Source of the DNA: JAHHTP01 sp964587555
GTDB lineage: Bacteria; Bacillota; Clostridia; Oscillospirales; Ruminococcaceae
Direction of reading: 5' to 3'
Length of the DNA stretch: 10,809 nucleotides
NCBI GenBank assembly: GCA_964587555.1
Contig: CAZPLR010000054.1
Span: 1-10,809 of the forward strand
Shown: piece by piece, positions 1-5,958 of the stretch
Numbering within the stretch: position 1 is the stretch's first letter
Layout: each line of letters opens with the position of its first letter
Made by a program: the position numbers and the translations under genes
The notes under the pieces: model-generated
What the model was told of the DNA's origin: nothing
The model's database searches: none
What the model saw: only the letters and a program-made list of their open reading frames with translations

Positions 1-22
1 TGCGGGTAAGTTTCAGTTTCAT
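1..22 (-). CDS. 5' end of an unidentified gene (first 7 codons only)
   Basis: An ATG at 22-20 on the minus strand is preceded by a perfect AAGGAGG ribosome binding site (36-30) with a 7-base spacer. The visible reading frame is M-K-L-K-L-T-R and continues past the left edge. The Lys-rich start would suit either a cytosolic protein or the beginning of a signal peptide, but seven residues are too few to tell. The start call rests only on the strength of the ribosome binding site and the open frame. Function unknown. It is in the same direction as the sugar-transport block to its right, but a terminator-like hairpin at 292-317 and a long gap separate them, so it is probably a separate transcription unit. 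Confidence 0.6.
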
Positions 23-337
23 GTTATGACCTCCTTATGCGTTTTGGGCAATGGCAGCACCCAAAAGGGCATAATAATACCACCGCCCATGTTTGGCGTT
101 GAATTGCAAAACTTATTTCCGTTTTTCGATTACTCCCTGTATTTACTCTTGCGAGACATATCCCGTTCCGGAACCTGCTTTTGCAAATAGGAGCTTCGCT
201 TTGCAATGGAGTTTTATTTTAGTATTGCATAATAAGGCGGACAGAAAAGGAAAAACTTGTTAAGCTTTTGTGCGGAGAATGAGAATAGAATGGCGGTCAT
301 AGAAAAGCATGACCGCCGCAGTGTGTTTTCGAAATAA
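23..337 (-). other. gene-free upstream region of the left-edge gene, rich in inverted repeats
   Basis: I see no convincing gene here. Read on the minus strand, as the leader of the left-edge gene, it holds several structures. An 8-base perfect inverted repeat (TTGCAAAA at 104-111 and TTTTGCAA at 179-186) encloses 67 bases, including the 10-base palindrome GTTCCGGAAC (165-174). A 9-base stem (46-54 with 80-88, two G-U pairs in the minus-strand RNA) encloses a small CCC/GGG hairpin and ends 9 bases before the ribosome binding site. GCTTTTGCAA (177-186) and GCTTTGCAA (198-206) form a short imperfect direct repeat. I could not find a convincing -35/-10 pair, and the folds do not match a riboswitch class I can recognise. 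A structured regulatory leader is possible, not shown. Confidence 0.35.
292..317 (-). terminator. terminator-like hairpin after the small lipoprotein gene
   Basis: GGCGGTCAT (292-300) and ATGACCGCC (309-317) form a perfect 9-base stem with an 8-base loop, 20 bases past the stop codon of the lipoprotein gene. On the minus strand the stem is followed by a T-rich but interrupted tail (ATTCTATTCTCATTCTC), weaker than a classic U-run. This is the likely end of the sugar-transport transcript, probably not fully efficient. Confidence 0.6.
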
Positions 338-1066
338 TTATTTGGTGACAGAGGTGATGTGCGGGTTAACGCCCTCGTACCAGTATAAGAAGCCTTCCAT
401 ATCGATGGTGTCGCCGATCTGCAGCTCCTTGACTGCCTTGTAAACGTCGGTAGTGTTGTCGCAGAGATAGGACTCAACCGTGAAGGTGTAGGTTTCGCCG
501 TTTAAGGAAACGTTGAAATACAGGTCGTCGCCATCCTGGCCAGAGCCATCCCATTTGTACAGGTAAGCGGCATCGCTGCCTTCAGCAGCAGCCTCTACGG
601 TCATGCCCTTGAAGGATACGAACTCGTTCTGGTGGTTGATCAGATCCTCGGTGCCAAGTAAGGAGGTGACGTCCAGCGCTTCGGCAATGTAGGAGCCTTC
701 CTCGATTTCAAAGGTAGCGTCGATGATCTCTACCTCGCCGGACCACTCAGATTTGTAGCCGGTGACCTTAATCTTGGTGCCCGGAGTCAGCTTGGCATAG
801 TCCTCTTCGGAGCAGGTCATGTCGTATAAGAAATATGCGCCGTCTTTGTCCTGCGTGTAAACGGTGGCTTTGTCCTCCCACCAGGACTGTTTTGCCTGAA
901 CGTAGGCTTCAACAACGACTTGGCTGTCGACTGGAGCTGCGACATACTCTGCGTAGGTCATGACGCCCTCGGATTTTACATCTGCTTCGTCATCCGTTTT
1001 GGAACAGCCGGCGAAGGCAAATACGCCCATTGTCAGGGCAAGTAATAAAGCGAAGAATTTTTTCAT
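338..1066 (-). CDS. small lipoprotein with two OB-fold-like domains, function unknown
   Basis: A 242-residue secreted lipoprotein. Residues 1-21 are a lipoprotein signal peptide: MKK, a hydrophobic stretch, and the lipobox F-A-G-C with Cys21 as the lipid-anchored residue. An acidic linker follows (22-34). Residues 36-122 resemble a compact beta-barrel of the OB-fold type, with the usual pattern of GAYFLYDM, L-T-P-G-T-K-I-K-V-T-G-Y and V-E-I-I-D. Residues 138-242 repeat the layout, ending in I-G-D-T-I-D-M-E-G-F-L-Y-W-Y-E-G and H-I-T-S-V. The duplicated domain is read by eye; I do not know a named family. The start is supported by AAGGGAG (1080-1074) 7 bases upstream. The gene lies 98 bases after the solute-binding protein gene and has its own extended -10 promoter and a striking palindrome. 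It may be an accessory surface protein of the neighbouring importer, but nothing in it shows a ligand. Confidence 0.8.
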   Translation of the reverse strand: MKKFFALLLALTMGVFAFAGCSKTDDEADVKSEGVMTYAEYVAAPVDSQVVVEAYVQAKQSWWEDKATVYTQDKDGAYFLYDMTCSEEDYAKLTPGTKIKVTGYKSEWSGEVEIIDATFEIEEGSYIAEALDVTSLLGTEDLINHQNEFVSFKGMTVEAAAEGSDAAYLYKWDGSGQDGDDLYFNVSLNGETYTFTVESYLCDNTTDVYKAVKELQIGDTIDMEGFLYWYEGVNPHITSVTK

Positions 1067-1098
1067 GGTTTTTCTCCCTTCTCAATCTTCGTATTTTC

Positions 1099-1127
1099 CG
1101 ATTCTACGGGAGTCTCCCGTAAAATCG
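1099..1127. repeat. 29-bp near-perfect palindrome at the lipoprotein gene transcription start
   Basis: CGATT-c-TACGGGAG-t-CTCCCGTA-a-AATCG: 13 of 14 arm positions are complementary around a single central base (1113). It begins at the predicted first transcribed base of the lipoprotein mRNA (about 1126-1127), so it could be an operator for a dimeric repressor or a 5'-terminal hairpin that stabilises the message. Read on the plus strand it is followed directly by TTTTTATTAT (1128-1137), so it also has the form of an intrinsic terminator for plus-strand transcription, although no plus-strand gene lies upstream. On the minus strand no U-run follows, so it is not a terminator for the importer genes. 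Confidence 0.75.
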
Positions 1128-1132
1128 TTTTT

Positions 1133-1161
1133 ATTATAGCACGAAACGTTTTGGGAATCAA
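1133..1161 (-). promoter_or_regulatory. extended -10 promoter for the small lipoprotein gene
   Basis: Minus-strand TTGATT (1161-1156), a 17-base spacer, and TATAAT (1138-1133) preceded by TGC, an extended -10. The -35 begins only 3 bases after the stop codon of the solute-binding protein gene. The spacer contains AAACGTTT (1144-1151), a CG-centred palindrome like the core of LacI/GalR-family operators, placed where a bound repressor would block polymerase. The gene can therefore be transcribed independently of the importer operon. Confidence 0.75.
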
Positions 1162-1164
1162 TAG

Positions 1165-2784
1165 CTATCTTTTGTCTTTTGTAAATTTTTTCCTGTGTTC
1201 CTTCAGCTTTCGCATGAGCAGGTAGCTGAAAATAAGGAACCATGCGCCGCCGATACAGCAAATCAGAACGACCGACATGACCGGCAGCTTACCGAATTCG
1301 GTTTTTCCGGCTGCCGCTTGGTTATTTGCCGCAAGCTGATCTAAACGGTAAAGCGCTGTTACGTCGGAGAAAAGCTTTTCCATGTACGCATCGTCGACCG
1401 TTTCCCCGCGCCGCACGGATTTTACCACGTTTTCGATCAACTGACCGGATGCGTCGCGCAGCGACGCCGAGCCGTTGAATACCGGAGTGATGAAGGTGTT
1501 ATCCAGATTGTCAAGCAGCAGCTTTGAGGCGCTCAGCTTGACGTCGTAGTGCAGATCATTATCCATGCCGCTGGAGGCAAGATATTCTTTGTAGGCGGGA
1601 TCGCTCTGCGCTTTGGAGGTGACAGGAACGTAGCCCTCGGTTTCGGCGTAGGCGATTTGTACCTGATTGGTCAGCAGATACTGCGTAAACAGCCAAGACG
1701 CTAAAACCTCCTGCGGGTCGGATTTGTTGAAGATGCAGATGGACGGCCCCTGCGAGATCATCTGCGGATTTTCAGGATCAAACTGCGGAATAGCGCGCAC
1801 TGCCGTTTCAAATTCAACAAACTTGTCTTCGCTGATGTCGGAATGCGGGGCGTTGGTGCCCATCCATGTCGCGCCGGCGGTTGAGTCGATTGCGAACACG
1901 CATTGTCCGGCATTGAGGAAGTTTCCCGGATAGCTGGAGATTTTGAAGGTTGAGAACGCTCCTTTCCCGGCGTGATCGGCGATCTCGAACAGCAGCGACT
2001 TTGTGTCATCATTAAATAGCCGGATCGTTCCATTCTGATCGGAGTAGCCAGCGTTTCGCTGTTTGAGCATCTGAATCATCATGTTGTCGGTTGATTTGTA
2101 GATGAACGGAATCATGACATTCTGTCCGTTGAGCGCGTAGGTTCCGTCGGCGTTTTTCTTTGTTGCCGCGTCTGATACCTCCCAGATAAAGTCCCAAGTC
2201 AGCACGTCCGGAACCTCGTAGCCAAGCTTTTCCACAAAATCTTTGTTGATGTAGCAAGCCTCGGTTGAGCGCATGAACGGCAGCGCGTAATAGGTTTCGC
2301 CGAACGCGCATTCCGCCAAAAAGCTTGGGATGATCTCGCTTTGGGTTGGCGAGTCGAACTTGAGCGCGTCGCCGCCTAAGCCGTAATCCGCGTCTGCCAA
2401 AAGTTCGTTCAGCGGCACGACGATATTACTGCCGGTGAGGTAGGTCGCGATATGATCCGGATAGGTGATGCAGACGTTCGGCGTGGTTTGGGTGGCGATG
2501 TTTGTAATCACGTCGTTGTAGATTTTGCTGTAGTCGGTATAAAGTCTTAAATTTACCCGGATGTTTGGATAAAGCGCTTCAAATTCCGCGATGGCGGACT
2601 CGTAGATGTCGGTTTGAGTTTTGTTGGTGTCGTTTTTTGCCCAGAAGGTGATCTCATACTCCCTAGATTCGTCAAACGTTTCTGGAAGCAGGAAAGCGTC
2701 AAGCCCGCGCGAGCCGTGACAGCCGGTCAGCGGCAGTAGAATCAGCAGTGCGGAGAGGAACAGTGGAAACAGCTTCTTTTTCAT
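1165..2784 (-). CDS. family 1 sugar-type solute-binding lipoprotein with a C-terminal membrane helix
   Basis: A 539-residue extracellular solute-binding protein of a CUT1-type ABC importer. The signal peptide ends in the lipobox L-T-G-C with Cys22. The mature protein begins with the family pattern E-I-T-F-W-A-K-N-D (44-52), then A-I-A-E-F-E-A-L-Y-P-N-I (64-75), as in MalE/UgpB-like proteins that bind sugars or sugar derivatives. Unusually, residues 500-524 form a strong hydrophobic helix (L-P-V-M-S-V-V-L-I-C-C-I-G-G ... F-S-Y-L-L-M) followed by a basic tail (R-K-L-K-E-H-R-K-K), which should be cytoplasmic. The protein would be held in the membrane at both ends. About 540 residues is longer than the usual 400-450. 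The ATG is preceded by GAGGAGG and overlaps the stop of the upstream permease gene as ATGA, so translation is probably coupled. The ligand cannot be read from the sequence. Confidence 0.9.
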   Translation of the reverse strand: MKKKLFPLFLSALLILLPLTGCHGSRGLDAFLLPETFDESREYEITFWAKNDTNKTQTDIYESAIAEFEALYPNIRVNLRLYTDYSKIYNDVITNIATQTTPNVCITYPDHIATYLTGSNIVVPLNELLADADYGLGGDALKFDSPTQSEIIPSFLAECAFGETYYALPFMRSTEACYINKDFVEKLGYEVPDVLTWDFIWEVSDAATKKNADGTYALNGQNVMIPFIYKSTDNMMIQMLKQRNAGYSDQNGTIRLFNDDTKSLLFEIADHAGKGAFSTFKISSYPGNFLNAGQCVFAIDSTAGATWMGTNAPHSDISEDKFVEFETAVRAIPQFDPENPQMISQGPSICIFNKSDPQEVLASWLFTQYLLTNQVQIAYAETEGYVPVTSKAQSDPAYKEYLASSGMDNDLHYDVKLSASKLLLDNLDNTFITPVFNGSASLRDASGQLIENVVKSVRRGETVDDAYMEKLFSDVTALYRLDQLAANNQAAAGKTEFGKLPVMSVVLICCIGGAWFLIFSYLLMRKLKEHRKKFTKDKR

Positions 2785-3653
2785 CCCTTTGTTCCTCCTC
2801 TGGAAACGCCCGCCATAATTTTCTTGCGGAAGATCAAAAACAACACGATGAGCGGCAGCGAGATAGCGACAACCGCTGCCATCATTGCCGGGATGTTTTC
2901 CCGTCCGAACCCATTTTCCCGTATTTCTTGGATCCCGTTGGAAACGAGGAAGTAGTTTTCATCGTCGGTGATGAGCCTCGGCCAGACATAGGAATTCCAG
3001 CATTCGATGACCTTCAGGATAACGATTGTGATGATGGTCGGCTTGCAGATCGGAATCAGGATGCGGATCAGATACTTGAAATCGGAGGTGCCGTCGACCT
3101 TTGCGGCGTAGTATAATTCGTCCGGTACCTGCGCAAAGTTTTCCTTTAATAGGTAGATATAAAATACCGAAGCGACCGACGGCAGAATCAGTCCCAAAAA
3201 GGTGTTGCGCAGATTGAGGTCGGTGATGGTGGTGAAGTTTGTGATGACGACCAATTCGTTCGGGATCATCATCAGCGCTAAAAACAGGGAAAATACAAAG
3301 TTTTTGCCGCGAAAATTCATTCGTGCAAACGCGTAGGCGGAAAGCACGGTGATAATCAGCATCAGCGCTGTGGTGGCGAGCGTGAAGATCAGCGTGTTGA
3401 CAAAATAATCCGCCAGCGGAACCGAGGTGAAGGCATCCTTATAATTTTGCAGGGTCGGTGAAAGGGTGTAAAATTTTGGGATGTATTCAGCGTTGTAGGA
3501 GCTGTAGCTTTTAAATGAGGTCAGGATCATCCAGTAAAACGGGAATAGAACCATGACCGCCCAAAACGCCAAGCAGATATAAATAAAGATATGAAGCGCC
3601 GTCTTTTTGATTTTTTCAGCGCGCTCTAATTTTCTGTAATCGGCAGTTTTCAT
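2781..3653 (-). CDS. MalG-like sugar ABC transporter permease
   Basis: A 290-residue inner-membrane subunit of a carbohydrate (CUT1) importer. It has a short basic cytoplasmic N-terminus (1-20) and about six hydrophobic segments: near 21-47, 84-110, 119-142, 151-171, 204-216 and 257-275. The cytoplasmic EAA loop that docks with the ATPase is at 181-201 (Y-Y-A-A-K-V-D-G-T-S ... I-L-I-P), matching the MalG/UgpE consensus A-A-x-x-D-G-A-S ... P. Length is typical. The start has GGAGGAAAC about 8 bases upstream (3664-3657) and lies 16 bases after the MalF-like gene. It overlaps the binding-protein gene by 4 bases. It should pair with the MalF-like subunit to form the channel. Confidence 0.95.
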   Translation of the reverse strand: MKTADYRKLERAEKIKKTALHIFIYICLAFWAVMVLFPFYWMILTSFKSYSSYNAEYIPKFYTLSPTLQNYKDAFTSVPLADYFVNTLIFTLATTALMLIITVLSAYAFARMNFRGKNFVFSLFLALMMIPNELVVITNFTTITDLNLRNTFLGLILPSVASVFYIYLLKENFAQVPDELYYAAKVDGTSDFKYLIRILIPICKPTIITIVILKVIECWNSYVWPRLITDDENYFLVSNGIQEIRENGFGRENIPAMMAAVVAISLPLIVLFLIFRKKIMAGVSRGGTKG

Positions 3654-3669
3654 GCTGTTTCCTCCGCTT

Positions 3670-4560
3670 TTAATAATACACGCGCTTTTTGCTGACGAGC
3701 AGGTTGATGACCGTGATGGTCAGCACAATCGCAAATAGGATGATCGCTGCGGCGGAAGCGTAGGACGGGTAGCCGCCGCTGTTTCCGTAAAGCATATCAT
3801 AGATGTATCCGACGATGGTGTTCATTTCAGCGGCGTTTAGGTCGGTGCCGAACAGCGCGACCGCGTCGCTGTAAGCCTTAAACGCGCCGATGAAGCCGGT
3901 GATAACCAGATAGAAGATCATCGGAGAGATCATCGGCAGCGTGATCCTTGTAAAGATACGCGGACCTGACGTCCCGTCGATCTTGGCGGCATTGTAGTAG
4001 TCCTGCTTGACCGAGGCGAGCGCACTGGTCAGGATCAGAATTTTAAACGGCAGCACCACCCAGATTGTGTAAAAGCAGAGGACGAACATCTTCGCGGCAT
4101 AGGGGCCGGTGATAAAGTCGACCGATGGCCCGCCAAACCAATTTATCATCAGATTGACCAGTCCGTCGGTATAAGGCGTTTTCTTAAATAGGATCATAAA
4201 AACCAGCCCGACCGCCAGGGTGTTGGTCACATACGGCAGAAAATAAACGGTCTGGAACAGGCTGCGAAGCGGCTTAATCGCGCTGAGCCCCAGCGAGATA
4301 AGCAGCGCCAAGCCGGTAGACAGCGGCACTGTGACGGCGACTAGGATCAGCGTGTTTTTCACTGCCTGTAAGAAATACGGGTCATGCAGGACGTAGGAGT
4401 AGTTGTAAAGCCCAACGCCGAAATAGCTCTGCGACGCGGAATTATACCCCTCCTCAAAGGAGTAGATGAACACGTCGACCAGCGGGTACACCATGAAGAA
4501 CCCTAAAAATAAAATAGCCGGCAAAAGGTAAAGCCAAGCTTTGCGATTGCTCTTTTCCAT
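3670..4560 (-). CDS. MalF-like sugar ABC transporter permease
   Basis: A 296-residue membrane subunit of a CUT1-type importer, first gene of the operon. Hydrophobic segments lie near 9-34, 67-92, 104-125, 155-181, 211-230 and 268-289. The EAA loop is at 188-209 (Y-Y-N-A-A-K-I-D-G-T-S-G ... I-T-L-P), the contact with the ATPase. The size matches short MalF/UgpA/LacF proteins without the large periplasmic insertion of E. coli MalF. I chose the ATG at 4560 over an in-frame TTG at 4644: the perfect promoter at 4685-4657 puts the transcription start near 4650, only about 6 bases before that TTG, and residues coded between the two look like leader, not protein. The ribosome binding site is modest (AAAGGGA at 4579-4573, about 12 bases from the ATG), so initiation may be limited or assisted. 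Confidence 0.92.
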   Translation of the reverse strand: MEKSNRKAWLYLLPAILFLGFFMVYPLVDVFIYSFEEGYNSASQSYFGVGLYNYSYVLHDPYFLQAVKNTLILVAVTVPLSTGLALLISLGLSAIKPLRSLFQTVYFLPYVTNTLAVGLVFMILFKKTPYTDGLVNLMINWFGGPSVDFITGPYAAKMFVLCFYTIWVVLPFKILILTSALASVKQDYYNAAKIDGTSGPRIFTRITLPMISPMIFYLVITGFIGAFKAYSDAVALFGTDLNAAEMNTIVGYIYDMLYGNSGGYPSYASAAAIILFAIVLTITVINLLVSKKRVYY

Positions 4561-4607
4561 CGAAAACGACCATCCCTTTCTTTTTGTAAAGGCCTTGATT
4601 GGCTGCG

Positions 4608-4654
4608 CCGGAAACGGGAGCGTTTTTGCCGGTTCCCTGCGCAAGGCTATAGCC
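4608..4654 (-). promoter_or_regulatory. palindromes in the 5' leader of the permease operon
   Basis: Two inverted repeats lie in the roughly 90-base leader of the permease operon. GGCTATAGCC (4645-4654) is a perfect 10-base palindrome straddling the predicted transcription start at about 4650. CCGG-AAACG (4608-4616) pairs with CGTTT-TTG-CCGG (4621-4632) across GGAG, a 9-base stem with a bulge. Either could be an operator or an mRNA hairpin. AAACG/CGTTT half-sites like those here also occur in the lipoprotein promoter. No regulator gene is in the window. Confidence 0.45.
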
Positions 4655-4656
4655 TA

Positions 4657-4685
4657 ATTATATTCCCAAAGACATAATTTGTCAA
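4657..4685 (-). promoter_or_regulatory. consensus sigma-A promoter of the permease/binding-protein operon
   Basis: Minus-strand TTGACA (4685-4680), 17-base spacer, TATAAT (4662-4657): an exact match to the housekeeping consensus at all twelve positions with optimal spacing. Predicted start of transcription is about 4650, which fixes the first gene's start codon at 4560. Such a strong core promoter normally implies repression when the substrate is absent; the leader palindromes are candidates for the site. Confidence 0.9.
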
Positions 4686-4704
4686 TAAATTTAGGAGAGC
4701 GGAG

Positions 4705-4718
4705 GCGCGTTTTGCGCG
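4705..4718. repeat. GC-rich inverted repeat midway between the divergent promoters
   Basis: GCGCG-TTTT-GCGCG (4705-4718) contains inverted GCGC arms. It sits in the 41-base gap between the -35 of the leftward promoter (ends 4685) and the -35 of the rightward promoter (starts 4727), where one bound regulator could affect both. The arms are short, so chance is possible. Confidence 0.3.
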
Positions 4719-4726
4719 ATTACCTA

Positions 4727-4755
4727 TTTACTTCTTCCTTAAATTGTGTTATGAT
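4727..4755 (+). promoter_or_regulatory. extended -10 promoter for the transport ATPase gene
   Basis: TTTACT (4727-4732), a 17-base spacer, and TATGAT (4750-4755) preceded by TGT, an extended -10 (TG at 4747-4748). Predicted start near 4762, giving a 40-base leader with a small GGCAG/CTGCC hairpin (4767-4783) before GAAGGA (4791-4796). The two upstream in-frame ATGs (4751 and 4754) fall inside the -10 element and cannot be translated from this promoter. Confidence 0.75.
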
Positions 4756-4801
4756 GAAAAGGAAGCGGCAGCATGATTCTGCCAGAAAGCGAAGGAATAT
4801 T

Positions 4802-5905
4802 ATGAAGGTTGTATTAAAAAACGTGACGAAGGAATTTCCGGGAAGCAGAAAATCGAAGGAAAAGGTCGTTGCGGTAAAGGATTTTGATTTTGAGATTCCG
4901 GATGGTAAGCTCGTGGGGCTGTTGGGGCCTTCCGGCTGCGGCAAAAGTACGACGCTTTATATGATTTGCGGGCTGCAAAAGCCGACCTCCGGACAGATTT
5001 TTTTCGGGGAGGACGACGTTACCAATCTCCCGCCGGAAAACAGAGGCGTGGGGCTGGTGTTCCAAAACTATGCGCTTTATCCGCATATGACGGTCAAGCA
5101 GAATATCATGTTCCCGCTTGGAAACCTCAAAGGGGATAAAAAGCTTTCCAAGGCGGAGATGGAAAAACGCACGCTGGATGCGGCAAAACTCGTCCAGATT
5201 GATAATTTGATGGATCGTAAGCCGGGCGAGCTGTCCGGCGGGCAGCAGCAGCGCGTCGCGATTGCCAGAGCGCTTGTCAAAATGCCGCAGGTGTTGCTGC
5301 TCGACGAGCCGCTTTCCAATCTAGACGCGAGATTAAGGCTGCAAACCAGAGAGGAGATCCGCCGTATTCAATATCAGACCGGCATTACGACCGTTTTTGT
5401 CACCCACGACCAAGAGGAGGCAATGAGCATCTCGGATATCATCGTCGTGATGAAGCAAGGGGTTGTACAGCAGATCGACAAGCCGCAGGAGGTGTACGAT
5501 AATCCGGTCAACCTGTTTGTCGCAAAATTCTTAGGCACGCCGCAGATCAACGTGTTTTCCGGCAGGGTACAGGGAGAACGGCTTTACATCGGCGACGAGG
5601 CGGTTTTGGAGGTAAAGGGCGTTCCGGACAAAGACGTGTTTGTCGGCATCCGCCCAGAGGGATTTATATTAAAGGAACACGGCGTCTTCCACTGCAATCT
5701 GTCCGGTGTGGACGTAATGGGAAGGGACATCAGCGTGATTTCCACCCATCCGGCGTCGCTTAACGTCTCGGTGCGCTCGATTATCAGCGCGGAGAATCGG
5801 GTGGAGCTGAGCGCTAAACAGGTTGCGTTCGACCTGAAGCCGAAAAAGGTATTTTTGTTCGATGCGGAAACGGAGGAACGGCTCCGGTTTGCAGAACAGG
5901 CGTGA
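4802..5905 (+). CDS. MsmK/UgpC-type sugar ABC importer ATPase
   Basis: A 367-residue cytoplasmic ATPase that powers CUT1 sugar importers. All nucleotide-binding elements are present in order: Walker A G-P-S-G-C-G-K-S-T (42-50), Q-loop Gln88, signature L-S-G-G-Q-Q-Q-R (144-151), Walker B V-L-L-L-D-E (164-169), D-loop S-N-L-D (172-175) and switch His202. The C-terminal part (about 240-367) has the MalK-like regulatory (TOBE) region, including V-G-I-R-P-E (281-286). Length is typical of MsmK/UgpC. The start at 4802 is set by GAAGGA 5 bases upstream and by the promoter position. It is divergent from the permease genes and carries its own promoter. In Gram-positive bacteria ATPases of this type often serve several importers; that may apply here, but the neighbouring permeases are its obvious partners. 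The C-terminal region carries no inducer-exclusion evidence I can read. Confidence 0.95.
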   Translation: MKVVLKNVTKEFPGSRKSKEKVVAVKDFDFEIPDGKLVGLLGPSGCGKSTTLYMICGLQKPTSGQIFFGEDDVTNLPPENRGVGLVFQNYALYPHMTVKQNIMFPLGNLKGDKKLSKAEMEKRTLDAAKLVQIDNLMDRKPGELSGGQQQRVAIARALVKMPQVLLLDEPLSNLDARLRLQTREEIRRIQYQTGITTVFVTHDQEEAMSISDIIVVMKQGVVQQIDKPQEVYDNPVNLFVAKFLGTPQINVFSGRVQGERLYIGDEAVLEVKGVPDKDVFVGIRPEGFILKEHGVFHCNLSGVDVMGRDISVISTHPASLNVSVRSIISAENRVELSAKQVAFDLKPKKVFLFDAETEERLRFAEQA

Positions 5906-5923
5906 AGGCGGTCGGGAAAATGC

Positions 5924-5952
5924 TTGCAATATGCGGGCTTGTCTGGTATAAT
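5924..5952 (+). promoter_or_regulatory. strong promoter for the membrane protein-ilvD unit
   Basis: TTGCAA (5924-5929), a 17-base spacer, and a perfect TATAAT (5947-5952) preceded by TGG, an extended -10. Predicted start about 5959. It lies only 18 bases after the ATPase stop codon, with no terminator in between, so some read-through from the ATPase gene is expected. Confidence 0.85.
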
Positions 5953-5958
5953 AAAAAT

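Noticed and set aside
46..91. Resemblance to a T-box antiterminator (GGTGGTA on the minus strand)
   Set aside because: Only the TGGT part fits; the conserved ACCGCG segment and a following terminator hairpin with U-run are missing.
24..206. Minus-strand frame of 60 codons upstream of the left-edge gene
   Set aside because: It has a TTG start without a ribosome binding site and a Cys/Arg-rich, non-protein-like translation, and it covers the inverted repeats of the leader.
2748..3116. Plus-strand open frame of 122 codons across the binding-protein/permease junction
   Set aside because: It is antisense to two clear genes, has no ribosome binding site or promoter, and its translation resembles no protein I know.
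4561..4644. Earlier TTG start adding 28 residues to the MalF-like permease
   Set aside because: The TTG is about 6 bases after the predicted transcription start and has no ribosome binding site; the extra residues do not resemble a permease N-terminus.
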